A stretch of DNA of 64,000 nucleotides from Aquila chrysaetos chrysaetos (lineage: Eukaryota > Chordata > Aves > Accipitriformes > Accipitridae), in assembly GCF_900496995.4 (NCBI RefSeq), contig NC_044012.1, positions 3,720,001 through 3,784,000 on the forward strand, read 5' to 3'. Made by a program: the position numbers and the translations under genes. The notes below the pieces were generated by a model. It made no database searches. It was given only the letters and a program-made list of their open reading frames with translations, and had not been told where the DNA came from. Positions 1 through 12,800 of this stretch are shown in pieces (position 1 is the stretch's first letter; the number at the start of each line of letters is the position of its first letter).

Positions 1-3000
1 GCCTGAAGGGGACTCGTTTGCTTCCAGGCAAGGTGCCCACAGGGGTAAGTGAGGTTTCAGAAGCACAAAGGACAAGGTCGCCTTCCCCTGACCTTGTCAT
101 CTTATTAAAGGGTGGATCTATATTCAACCCCCTGTTAACTCCTTCGGGTCTCAGCTTTCCATCTCTGGAGGAACTGGTACCAATGCCAACTTTTGCGTTG
201 ACAAAGATTTGAGCTGACGCTGGCAGCCATACTTTTTCAATAAATTTGACACCAGACACCAGAAATATTTGCCACGAGGTGAGACTGCTCTCCATCCTAC
301 GAATGCAGATAGATCTCTTCTAAAACTCTGTCACCTTCCAACTCGCTAGAACATCTTTTGCAGTAATAATACTTTCCTACAAGGGGAAATCTAGCAAATG
401 AGATGTGATTGTGGAGCACTGTCAGCCTGCAATGGCACTCAGGAGAGTGTGTCAGCATTTCTCTGTTTATAAAGCACCTGATGTAATGGTAATAAGATGC
501 TAACATGAGAGTCCACCTCCGTAATCTGCCAACTGCTGGCTGCTCTATCCCTTTTTGGTTCAGGATTTTTAACAAGATGTTTCTGGTCTGTAATCAATGT
601 AAACTTCCCATACAAAATCTGGTGGAATGTCCTGATTCCTGAATAAAACACTCAGTGCTTCGTTTTCTGTCTAAGCATAATGTTGCCCTGCTTTAGCTAC
701 AGCTCTGGAAAAGAAAGTAGTTTCTAATCTTCCTTTGTCATCTAACATTTTTTAAAACACGATGGAGCTGGCAGGGGAGATATCAAATAGAGACCAGCCA
801 GTGCAGCTGGAGTATCTTGGAACCAAAAGGCATCTCACAGCCTTATGGACAACCAACAGCATCTCAGACTGAGTCCTATCGATACATACGCATGAGCTTT
901 GGTTTAGCTTTCTTTAATGCCAGAGAGCCGTCAGCCTCAGTGGGACTGAGGCATATGAGAAAAGTTATTCACATGCATAAATATTTACAAGTGAGCTTCT
1001 CAGTGTGTTCACAGATGAAGTTTTTTAGTATTGTTGTCAATGTCAATAAATGAACTAATAATTAAGCGCCATTAAAAATATACATTGGTTCTGCACTATA
1101 TTTAGGCACAATTTATTACGGCACTTTTGCGTCATTTTATTGGGAGACACACTGGCTGTTTAATAGAGTGGCATATTTGATGGCTTAGCCCAGCCTGACC
1201 TCTTGGTGTTCGCAGGTGTGCAAGGGTGAGATGTGAGCAACACCGCCCCGAAATTAAAGATCACAAACTCAGCAGTGCTTTGGAAATGAAGTCAACGGTG
1301 TGCCAGGAATACCAGGTTGACCTAAACCGCAAGGCTATATTTGCTTTTGAGTCTTGCAGGCTTTTGTGATGAGGATGGACAGTCAACAGCGTGTGTCCCA
1401 AAGCCTCAGCTGCCCACAGCGGGATACCCTGTGGCTTCCCTTGGGAATCAGGGCTGCTCCCTGTGCTAGTGGAACCTCCAGAAACAATGCTGTGCTCCAC
1501 CTCCCTCTTAGTCTCATACTGTACTTGACAAAGTCATGTCCTTTCAGGCAGGTTTCTGGAACCAGGTTTGCTTTCGTGCCTCCTCCAAGGGTTCGGAGGA
1601 GTAACTGCTCTCCCAGTCCAGAGGGCAAAGGCAGGGAAACCCTTGGAGGGCTACCAGGATCTCCAGCAGTGATACTCTCCCAGCGTGAGCTCTTGTAACA
1701 CAAAATTGACTTCTTTCTCCTGGGTCTCAAGCAAAGCAACTCCATGTTGCAATATTGTCCCCTCTCTTGACTTGAACCCAGGCCTCCCAGCTGCAAATTC
1801 AATAGGAACTGCCTGCTTTCTATCGAAAGCTGCTTAATTGGCTGCTGTTCTTGCTCCTCCAGCCGAATTTACATTAAAGAAAGACCTGCGATCTTTGGCA
1901 TTTCTATACAAAACTCCATATTTAGCGTATAGAGCTGGCAGTTCTCTTAACGCCCACATCTGTCTCTGCTCGCCACAGCTGATTTATGTTTAATATCTTG
2001 AAGGCATGTGGTGCCAGTCCCACGTTGAGCTCTGGATTGTGGTGGTCCGTCTGTATTTGTTGAAATTGGGCCCAAAGAAGCTGGCTTGGAGCAGAGACTG
2101 CGAGGAATGTGAGCCAGTGGCCGTCCAGACAGCTCTGTCAGCAAGCTCAGGAAACTGGCTGAAAAATACTGGGAAGAGGCCCAGATTTCAAACAACCTGT
2201 GGAGCTCTCATGAGAACACACTGTTTTAAAACAGAAAGTTGAGTGATATTCTTAATTACAGATTTAAAAAAAAAAAAAGCTTAATGATGTCCCTTGCCCT
2301 TGCAGAATGCAAGGCATGTTCCCCAAATTGCCATCATCGAACAGGCAGCCTTCGTCCTCTTGGGTGGAGATCTCATTTTCATGTGCTGCATTAAGCATTT
2401 TTTCTTCCCAGGCAGAGATAAAGATCAGGACACTCTTGGAGTCCCACAGCTATGGGTCAACCCGTAGATCTTTACAGCAACATTGGCCGTATAGAGAAAT
2501 GTTTGGCTCAGGGGTTGGCATTTGTGGGCTCGTGCAGTCAGTCCACCATCCTTTCCATCAGTTACCTTGGAGCTGATGGTGGGTTTTCCTTGTTAAGGCT
2601 GTCATCCCATAAAAGAGAAAGCTATCAGCCCAAGAGCTTCAAGTCCAAAGGGCAGTTTTATCTCCTGAACTAATAAGCTCCATGGTCTCGTATCAGGGAC
2701 AGCATACCTTGAGCACAGATATGATTTAACTAAGCACTTGCTTTAGGGTTCAATATTGGAACAACAGGGTGAAATGCAAGAGTCTGGGTTGTTTGCTAGA
2801 TGATCTAATCGTCCCTCTTGGTCTTAAATTTTGTGAATTTAGGCTCTGGATGGAATCTGGTGTATTGTGTCGGTCAGAGTCTAGCCTGAGAGAATGAATT
2901 ACAGCTTTTAATCACAGAGAGGCACCTTGTAGCCTGTTTGCACAGTTAAAATAGCACTTAGATGCTTTCTCTTGAGAAATCCTCATTGGGTTTTTTCTTT

Positions 3001-4079
3001 ATTATTTATTGGTCATGTGATTCGGTCAGCATATCTGGAGCTTGGGAAATTGCACAGATTTAATATTGGGCTGCAATTCATTATATCTGAGCATTTAAGT
3101 CTATATATGTTGGGACAGTGTTTCATTGCTTTTTCAGGTCAGGAAGTGACTATCCCGTGTCCTGATCCTGATTTGCACAGAGCTTGCAGAGAAAGATTAA
3201 AGAAAGAAAAGTTGCAAAGTTAAACTTATGTTCCTCAGATTTTATTCATAGTTCACTTGATTTTAAAGATTTTATCTCAATTAAAAACTACTCAGAAGAT
3301 GAGTTTTAAAACATTGAAACATTTAAAACATTGAAAAGGTCTGCTTATAAAAAGTAAATTGTGAAAAACCAAAAGCAAACTTGGTAAGAGTAAACCGTTT
3401 TATTTAATTTGAAAATATTTCATATGAATGGAAAGAGATTTTTTCCTGTGTTTAAAAACTGATCTTCTCTTTATTATTCTACATGTCAGTGCTCTACAAA
3501 CTTTTTGAATGTCAGTGATGACATTAGGAAGGGAAATAAGCAGAGAAAAACACGTTAAAAATAAGCTCTTGATAGTGACTCAAGGTTAAACAGGATAAAG
3601 CCTTCCTTGTAATATTCGTTAGAGGCTAAAATTATGTGGCTCTGTAAAACTGTAACTATCACTGCGTTTCACAAAGATTATCTGTTAAATACATGCTGCT
3701 TTTGGTCAGCAGCTTGGTGGCAATGATTTATGCCGACTGGCCTAGAAACTGTGAAAATGAGTTTATGGCTCAGCCCTGATTCTCTGTTAAAAGTGTCTGT
3801 TTGAAAAATACGATTGGGACGGAAGGAGAGGACTTTAGAAGTTTCAAGTGGAATGGAAACCCAATGTAATAGAGCACTAGACTACTTAATACCTATATTT
3901 AGTACCTCCTCATCCCCAATGGCTGTTATACGGACAGGTATTAAGCGCTGGCCTTGATGGAGAATTCTGCACAATTTAATAAGCTCTGGACAAAGCCTCA
4001 AATTACTGGTCCAGAAATAAGGAACTGCAAAGAACTTCTGGGGTCTGTTTCCTCTTTGTAATTACTTTGCTTCTTACTC
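1..4079. other. Non-coding: no gene recognised
   Basis: This stretch holds only chance-length ORFs (the longest 139 codons, minus, 1383-1802) without splice or family support. A short poly(A) lies near 2266-2278. The AT-rich part at 3.3-3.8 kb has no identifiable element. Confidence 0.6.
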
Positions 4080-5800
4080 TGCTACTTCTGCAGGAAGTTT
4101 GTTCCAGAGCCTCTTGCTGCCAATGGAAATGACTTGGTCTGAAGAGACCACCAAATTCAGCAAACTAGACATTTTCAGATCATTTATTTTCCCTCAAACC
4201 CTGTAAATGCCTTTCTGGCCAGCATGTGCTGTGTATGCCAATATTGTTCTTTATCCAGTGAGTTCTCCCTCCTCGCCAGCATGTTTCCCTGGATGCAGTC
4301 TCAGGGGACAGTTGTGTCCCTGCTCCATCTCTGCTTTGCTAAGCTAAAGAGAGCAAGGTCCCTATTCCCCCAAACAACCTCATTCCTTGCCACTGCATCC
4401 ATTCAGGTTCCGATCAGATAACTGAAGGCATGTGGTATTCCAGGTGAGGACCAGTATCTTTCACCATCACATTCCTATTTTCCTCTTCTCAGTGCATTCC
4501 TTAGTGTTTCACTCATCTCTTTCAAAAGCAAGTCACACTAGCAGCTGGTAGTCTTATCGAGAATGAGTGTATATGTCAGGTCTATCTTCTCCTCTATCTT
4601 TTCCCACCAATAAGAATAGAATAGAATAGAATAGATTCTGACTTGCAGAAATTCTCACTCATTCGCTCAACTTCATATCTTGAAGTCTTATATTACTTCA
4701 ACCTTCAGGGTCCTCTAGTTCTTTCTAGGTGTTATGCTGAGCCTCTTTTGTAATGATTAGGTCTCCATGCTTAATTTTGCTTCTTTGTCTAATCTTGTCT
4801 GAACTTTGGTACTATGGTTCTTGAGACCACCACTTAAAATTGGTCTCAAGATGGATCTTTGGGAATTGCCTATAACCTCCCACCATCCAATGTTTCTAGA
4901 CAATGTAATCAGCTCCCGTTTAGCAGGATTCTTACTGGGGCACAATTTGGTGCAAGCTCCCATCTTCTTCCCTTTAACTACTGACTTCCTCTGAAGCATT
5001 ACATGTTTTTTTTAGCTCTGCTTAGAGTATGCAAAAAGATCAGGGAAAGTCTTTATGTTAGAATTGCCTCAAGTAAACTCACATCACATGTTGTTTCTTT
5101 TCTTTACCTTTTTGTCTGTAATCACCCTTATTCTCTCCTTTTTTCCCTAAAGCTTTTCAGATTACTGAGGACAGCTGCAGGCATCTGTAGTTGCTCAGGT
5201 CACCCCAGTTGGATAAATTTATTTCGATCCTGGCTAATGGACCTTGCCAGTTTTTCCACTATTCTGGGTGATTTTTTTTTCCCTCTGTACACTGATTTCA
5301 GCATATTGAGTCCTCTGAGTTTTCTTCCCACCTCAGATGTGGTAACTTCCATTCCCAGCCACTCATGAGCCATCCAGCCTTTACCCCATATTCTATACAC
5401 CCTTACTGAAAACACATGCAATGCATTCATTTAATTTTGGGAATTATACTCAATTTCTTTTAATCTCATCGCCATCCTTACTGCATAGCAAACCCACGTC
5501 TTCTTGTCTGGTTCTCTTTTTATTCTTCTGGTTAAAGAACTTCTGTTGTTTATTTTAATATCCTTTGCAAGGTCTAACTCAGCTTGACTTTTGGCAGTTC
5601 TCACTTTACCCCTATGCTTGCTGACCTCTAAAATGCAGCTTCCTTTGCAGATTCATCTCTTTTTCCATTCTTAGCCCGAACAGACCCTATGAAGTGAGCC
5701 AGTTAGCTCTGGACCCTTCAAGTTTTTCCTCTCTTACTTGCAATGTGAGACCCACATCAGTTTTCCACGTGTGGTGCACAGAATTTTCAAACATCCTGCA
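4080..5800 (-). mobile_element. Degraded CR1/L3-type LINE, reverse orientation
   Basis: The plus strand keeps several phrases typical of antisense CR1-like 3' sequence: GTTTGTTCCAGAGCC, GGTATTCCAGGTGAGGACC, GATCTTTGGGAATTGCC and CCTTTGCAAGGTCTAACTC followed by AGCTTGACTTTTGGC. They occur in the expected order over about 1.7 kb. Divergence is high and no reverse-transcriptase ORF survives. A repeat-library comparison is needed to fix borders and subfamily. Confidence 0.5.
4613..4635. repeat. (AGAAT)n short tandem repeat
   Basis: Four and a half copies of AGAAT occur within the degraded LINE region. It may mark an internal tail or junction between two LINE fragments. Confidence 0.8.
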
Positions 5801-7254
5801 AGAACAAGTCAGCAAAAGCTTAGCTGGAGCTGATTGCCCTAATCAGAGCCTTTAATAATCAGAGATCACTCTTTGAAATAAAATCAAGCAAGCAAGTGGA
5901 CCTGATAGCTGCAAACTTAGGGATTTTTATTCCTTCCCCTTCTTTGGGTCAGCTCACAGTGGCTGAAGTTTTATTCTGATTCTCAGTCTCCTCTTCCAGA
6001 AGATTGTCTCCACGGGCCAAAAAAAAAGCTTAAAATGTATTTACTTTTGTGGTTTTCTGGTAAAAGTATCTACTGGTAATTACGTCTCAGAGTAACCAGG
6101 TCTCGCCATTACTAGTCGTGTTTGTCCTCCCATCTGTATCTGGCAGTTATAATCTCACGTGTTGAAACAATTCCTTGTGGTATTACATTTCCTAATAATA
6201 TTTCAGATCTTTATTTAAACCCTAAAATGTGAACAGTTTTCTGAGAATTAAAAACACTATTTTGAGCTTGACACTACTGTCATGATGACGGATAACATAG
6301 TATACCTTAAATAACAGACCAAGGCACTACAAGGGTGTTATAAAATGAATTAAATAAAGCTATGTCTGACTGAGGAGCTCACCAACAAAATCTATCAATA
6401 CCAGCCTTGAACCTGGGAAGATCCTTCATATGATATGGCTGTTTACATCCATAGTACCTTGAATCCCTATGTTTAGAGAATAAAGAAAATTACTCTCTAA
6501 ATCTCTCATGCACATATATACAGCAAGAGCAAGACGTATATTTATTGACTTCAGAGCTGCTATCGCACTTGAGTGAAAGGCTGTCCCACTGCCTGAAAGC
6601 AGGAACAACTTCCTTGCTTGAAAGAAACTTCTATGACATTGTCTAAGGGTTTGATCCCTATAAGGAAGTAAAGAAATGAAAGTTACTCATTACTCGCGTT
6701 GCCTGAAAATATTCTTCCAAACCATTATTTAACCCAAAATTAAAGGTTTTAATTCAGTGAGTTTTTCCAAAAGGTCTCTGCTTTGTTTTCCTTCATTTTT
6801 AATTAGAAGCTTGCAGGGTTTCTGCAATATTTCCCATGAAAACTAAAAGATGTGGGCTTTCTTAGTAATTTCTTGATTTTTGGAATTATAGTAGCATTTT
6901 GCTTTTGTGGCAAAAGTTTGTAAATGCATGAGTAATTTTTAGGAAAACAAACTTTTCTTTTTTTTTTAACAAACATGTCCTAGGGATAATAATGTGCCCT
7001 TGTCCAAATTCTGTGCTGAAACGAGCTCCATTTTTCTTTCCCAGTGATGCTAGCTCACACAGTGCTGAACAAAACTTAGAGGAACATGCAGCTCCTGTCC
7101 TACAGAAACACCAAACTGCAAATGAAACCTAACAGCTGAAACTCCCATTGAGATCCACAAGGGCTGAAGTTGCACAATCATGACTTAATCCTATGTTACT
7201 ATTTGTTTTATGCTTGCAAAATCTGAACAAATATCCAGAGATCATATTTATTCA
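5801..7254. other. Non-coding: no gene recognised
   Basis: AT-rich unique-looking sequence between the two LINE remnants. No coding exon or RNA gene was identified. Confidence 0.6.
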
Positions 7255-7497
7255 GCATCTCTGCCACAGAATGTCGCGGGGGCCAAAAGAATGCATTCAG
7301 GAAGGGATTAGACAAATTAATGGTGGATAAGTTCACTGGTGGCTACCAAACATGGGAGTTTGGATGCAATGTCTGGTTTCCTTAGTTCCTAAGCTGCCGG
7401 GAGCTGGAAGGACAAACCAGGGAAAGGATCATTCTGTTCTTGCCCTTGTTTTTAACCTCTTTTCCCTAACCAGTAACTGTCTGCTACTAACAGAGCA

Positions 7498-7499
<2 letters not shown>
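7255..7499 (+). mobile_element. CR1 LINE 3' end (forward orientation)
   Basis: It contains CCACAGAATGTCGCGG, GGGGCCAAAAG, AGGAAGGGATTAGACAAATT and TGGTGGATAAGTTCA followed by CTGGTGGCTA. These match the CR1 3' region ('CCACAGAATGTGGTGGAGGC', 'GATTGGACAAATTCATGGAGGATA'). It is 5'-truncated, diverged, and ends at an (ATT)n microsatellite. Confidence 0.75.

Positions 7500-7550
<51 letters not shown>
7500..7550. repeat. (ATT)17 microsatellite
   Basis: There are seventeen uninterrupted ATT units directly after the CR1 3' end. Such a long perfect array is probably polymorphic. Confidence 0.97.
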
Positions 7551-7551
<1 letters not shown>

Positions 7552-9579
7552 CAAATGATCCATGTTTAATTTAAAATCAGAAGTAACTACATTCTGCTGC
7601 ATCTTCAAATCTTGTATTTTCTCATGCCACTTGAAACTCTGAAGTCTTCCAATCAAGACTACGTTCTTCAATCAAACATAAATTCATCCGGAAAAAAAAT
7701 TATTCTCGATAGCATACTAGATAGCCTCATAATCCCATCTGACTTCAAAAGATCTGTGATTGTACCTTCATTAGAAATAAATCACTTTCATCATTACTCA
7801 ACCATGGAAACATTTAGATAGAGGGCCTTCCTGATTTTGATGTCATCCAAACATTCTTGGAAGTTACCAATGAAGGACTTGATCCTACCGCTGTTATTTA
7901 CCTCATTCCTTCTCTCTTCGACGGCTTCACTAGTTTTACTTCCACTAATAGCTCTTCTGGGATGAATTTCTCATTGTCCAGCTAGGGCAGTCACATTACC
8001 GTCACACTTTACTTACAACCTCAATTGGTTTGATCTAAACATTAGTATGTGGTGGAATTTGTTATGATTGTGAAAAGTCTCATCTTTTGTTAAAAGTGCT
8101 CCTTAAGCTGGCTTTGAGAAAGAGTTAACGTTGGTGGCACATACAGCATTGGTGCCTTGTTTTTCTTTGTAAATCAGAAATGAGTATTCAAGCAGAATCA
8201 AATTCACCAAGACACAACTAGAGTGGTTTTTGGGGGGGAAATGCCTTTTTTTCACTGGGGGGAGTGAGTCCTTTAAATTTCTACAGACATTTGAAGTGAA
8301 ATATTTCCAAAGCATAGAACATTTTTTTGTTTATTTGTGTTTTAAAAGTACTTCTATCTGTGTGGGGTTTTTTTCCCCTAACTAGTTAGAAAGTGTATTG
8401 ATCCCTGGACTACATTCTACTCTATTGCAACTCCGTCAACTAAACAGTGGAGACGTGATCCAAACCCACTGGAACTGAGCAACATCAATGCGAAAACAAT
8501 GGTAGATACCAACTCACTTGGTAGTTTGACTATTCAAACTGGATTAGAAAAGAAAACAAAAAAGAAAATGTCATTTTCAGTCAGGCCACATGATCCTGTA
8601 TCGCACCAGTTTCATTCTTCCTCCCCAAATATATAAATGTTTGCAGCACTTTACTCAGATTATTAAAACTGCTTTCAGAATGTATAATGAGTAAGTTGGT
8701 TTCTGGTTTACCAGATAAAAACAGAGCAGAAAGAAACCCCGTCTTTTTTAACCGACTAACATCCAGCCAGACAAAACTGGATTGGTGGCCACAAAATACC
8801 ATTATAATCAAATCTGATATAAACAAAGATTTTTTTATTTGCTATATACCACTGGTAATTTTATGCCCACCACCAGATAAAAATTAACAACAAATATCTA
8901 ATGTGTCTTGAAATGTGTTTTTCCACTGGCTCATGGAATATCTGTGAGCAGTTTCCAATGCCCTTGAATTTATTTGTTCTCCTGCTTTGTTTGATGATGA
9001 TCTATATGGATATTTTATTTCATCAGACCCTAAGTTTGTTCAGAAATGTTGGAATACAGAACTTTGTTGGTCAGTTTTGACAGACCACATAGTATTTTTC
9101 ACCGAAAGAGTATAGCAAGGATATTTGAACCTGCAAATTTAAGGTCTGGTTTCTATAATACCTTGCAAATTGCTTTCCACAAATGTTGTCCCAATATACT
9201 TCAATCCTTATAGTCCCTTATAAAGCAAAGTGCTTAAGGATTTATTTAGATGCTGAAATGTGTTGATGAGCAGGAGATGGACTTAAGAACATCCTTAAAG
9301 TTAAGTACATAAGTAAATACTTTGCTGAATAAGCCCAAATGATTGCAAAGTGTGATTCCACCCGCCCTTAAATTCAAATGAATACTCAAGGAAATATTTT
9401 GCATTAATTTCCCATATGGTATTTGGACAAGCAAGCAGGGAGGCAGCACGGTCTACTGTAGCCACAAGTAAATACTGCAAAGAAGGTTTCACGCTCTGGA
9501 CCCATCCTTCCCTGGGCAGACCGTTTGGGGAATGGGGCGTCCGGCAGGTTTTGGCACCCGGGAGGAGCAGCAGCCCCAA
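7551..9579. other. Non-coding: no gene recognised
   Basis: AT-rich sequence with only short ORFs and no recognisable repeat. Confidence 0.6.
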
Positions 9580-9800
9580 GGGAGCTGCCTACATCACTAA
9601 TTACCTGGCAGTTACCGGTTGGGGAACATTAGCATGATCCAAAGAAGACAGATGCAAAGATTTCTATTTATATTAAAATGCAAATATTTAAGAAGACCCA
9701 TTTAAAATAATGGTCATATGCATGAGCATAAATTTGCATTATTTAGATAGCTTGCTTCTCTGGGAGCTAATTGTATAGCTAATTATCGTATTTCCTAATG
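9580..9800. promoter_or_regulatory. Candidate enhancer-like block with two octamer motifs
   Basis: POU-type octamers occur on both strands, ATGCAAAT at 9678-9685 and ATTTGCAT at 9732-9739. TAATTA-type homeodomain sites flank them (CTAATTAC near 9597, CTAATTAT near 9780), together with a CATATGCATGAGCAT stretch. The cluster is dense relative to the surroundings. Regulatory function is inference only. Confidence 0.35.
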
Positions 9801-12800
9801 CTGCTATGATATAGTTTCCTGGACCATTGCACAGGAGACGTAACACTGTGACCTTGCTGAAACAAATCTGTTGGTCAACAAACTCGGTTCAGGCTGTAAC
9901 TCGATGGCCATGGGCTCACTAATGTCGTCCTTATCCAGGTGAGCTTTCTGCTGGCTCCCGAGAGCGTTTTGCCTTGGTGAAAGAATAATTAAGAGCTTCA
10001 GGATCAAGCCCGGGGCTGCTCCCAAACAACACAGCGAGCCTTTTTCGAATGACTTTGTCTCCTGTACTTCCCCTGCACCATCATTGTGTTTTGCAGCCCC
10101 TTTGTGGAAAGAGAGCAGGAGGAAGGATTTCTTTCCAGAAGATGAAGGATTTCTCTGATCTTTAGGGGGTCTGTCATGCCCAAAGCAAGGTCAGCAGCTC
10201 GTGTGCTCTTGCTCCTATGACTGACCGATGGGCATGCACTGCTTTCCTTTATTAAACTGGAGACCTTGGTGGGCTGCTGGAAAAAAAAAAAAAAGATTGG
10301 GAAAGGGGTACCGGGGAGGGCGAGCGCGTGAGAGAACCACATGTTAACATTGCCTGTGTATGAACAGCAAGCTTTCTGGCTTGACATTTATTGAAAAAAT
10401 AGATCTTACACTGTATCCACCCAACACCTGTTGAGAAACACTGACCCCATTACAGAGGTTGGATTTACACTGGCTCTGTATAACACCCTATAAAGGAGGC
10501 CACTGGTGCAAAAGATTAAAGAATGCTGTTAAGTAAGTTGTTTTATTTCTTTTGAGACTGAAAGAAAGCTGCAAAGTGAGAGAAAGCTTTCCTCGGTTAT
10601 TTACTCTTCATTACTGGGGATCTTGAAGGGCCTTGTATAAACTGCTCTAGTCGGGTCATGACAACACTTTATAAGGTGCAAATGTTGAGGTGGAGCCAGT
10701 GCTATACTGCCGGGGAAGCAAATGGAAAGGTCCCTCCCGACTAAATGGAAAGTTAGTGCTAATAAAAGCTCATGACTTTGGCACGGCTTCCCAGGCACAA
10801 GGGGCCCATGAACACGGGTTTGCACCAGGACTGCCGAGCCCCGAGCAAGTGCCCCAGCCCCGCGCACGGCCGACGGCGGTCCGCGCTGCCCTTGGTGAAT
10901 TTTCTCCACGTGAACTTCGTAAAGTCCTTGTTGGAGCTAAAAATCATATGTTTAAGGGCTGGGGGGAAAAAAACCTTCTTTTTTACTAGCTGCTGTATAA
11001 TGAATAGCCCATTTCAAGGAATGTGTGAGTTCCTATTAGGGCTGAGTGAATGCTGCAAAATATTTTCAGGCAATGTGTGTCCCAGTTTTCAAACAAATGG
11101 CTTTCTGTGTATTCGCTGCCCTCTGCTCTCTGCCTTCCCCAGTCATTTGTGGTATCTGGTTCTACCTGGGCAAAGGCTGACGGAGACGGCTCGCCTGCGT
11201 TCACCAGCGGTGAGATAAGGCTGTGCCTGCCTCTCACCCCCTTTTCGTTCAGTGAACTCTTGCTGGTGATGGGAACCTCCAGCTTTTTGGGGCCAAGCAG
11301 ACTGGAAGGTGAAGCAAGGCTTGCGAGGGGTCATGGACATTGAATAGTTACGTCCAATGAGGGCAGTGGAGAATTGACCTTGACCCAGCCATAGACTTTT
11401 GGGGCTTGAATATATTGCCTAGAGACATCCTGAAATATCTGAGGCACCTACAAGGGGCTGCCAGATTTGATTCAGGACCTGTGGGAGATCCATATCATTT
11501 GGGAGTAACTGTTGGGGCCAGAGAGACCCCTGAGGAGCTCCCAAACATTAAACAGGTACATGTGGGTTGATAACTCGATCCCTTTAATCACCCTCTGTCC
11601 AAAGACTGGCTGGAAGTGTGGAGACTCAGAAAATCCCCAGCCGAAGAAGATAAACAGAAAAGAGATGAGTCTACTGCTCAAAAGAGGAAAATGCGAAGGA
11701 GACACAAAGGCAGGAGGTATTTGCTTTCATCAGCAAAGATGAAGACTCCTCAGAAGGGTGAGGACCCCGGTAGGAGACTGTTTTGCTCTGTCATCATTTG
11801 GTAGAAACCTGCAGCTCTTCCGCACTGCCTCAGAATAAGCCCTTTGCTTCGGAGAAGGTACAATGCAAAGCCTGAATTTCTTCTTCTATTTTCCCATGTG
11901 TCTGAAAAAAAATTGAACCACAGCTACAAAAAAAAAACTCTGGAGAAGTGGGCAAAGCAGGACAGAAGCCTCCGGAGGTTCTCTGCTGGCTTCGGGATGT
12001 CTCATGTTTGAGCTGTGACACGTTGCATCAAAAGGGCCACTTTAGGCAATGAGTTCCTGTCCCTCCCCCAGTTGCTCCCATCACCAAGCTCTCTCTCTGG
12101 GCAGGGATGGACGGACTCTGGGCAGCAGATGTCAGGGTGTGAGAAAGTCTCCCTTTAGTCAGCAGGCCTTTGAGGCAAGCTTCTTTCTCACCCCACCCTT
12201 TCCACAGCTTTGTTTGGACACAAACACAATTTTTGTGTAGGAATAATTTCTTCATAGCCAGGAAACATACTCTCAATGAAACCTTCTCTTAAAAAAAAAA
12301 AAAGAAATATTTTTTTCTTTTAGTCCCTCCGGGCTGGGAATAGTCCCTTATTTCCCACGTAGAGATGTAAGGCTGGCATGTGCTCTGCATTTGCAATAGG
12401 CAGAGCAGCTGTGTGGAGCTCGCAGAGTTGGGCTCCTTGTGTGTTAGGAGAACTAAGCCCTGCAGGTTCAATTAATAGACTTTGGAAATGAACCAAGGCC
12501 TGACGATCCCCAGGCTTGTTTTAAGTGAAGGAAGGTGGCCGTCGGAGAAGAATTAGACCTGCCAGGATCTTAATGCAGCTGGGACACACAGCGAGAGCCT
12601 GAAAAGCCAAGAGTCTGGAACCTGTGCTCCGATGGCTGCCGAGCCAAGAAGTCCCATTGCTGGGACAATAAACAAACAGGAACGGTCTGTGCAGATGAAT
12701 GCCTCGTCTTTCGGTTTGCATGGACTGTAAAAGCCATATGCTTCCCAAGACACAAGCCCCAGCACTTAGCTCTGAGGTCTTTAGTGAGAAGGATGAATAG

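Noticed and set aside
7352..7558. ORF with a poly-Tyr tail
   Set aside because: The tyrosines are a translation of the (ATT)17 microsatellite.
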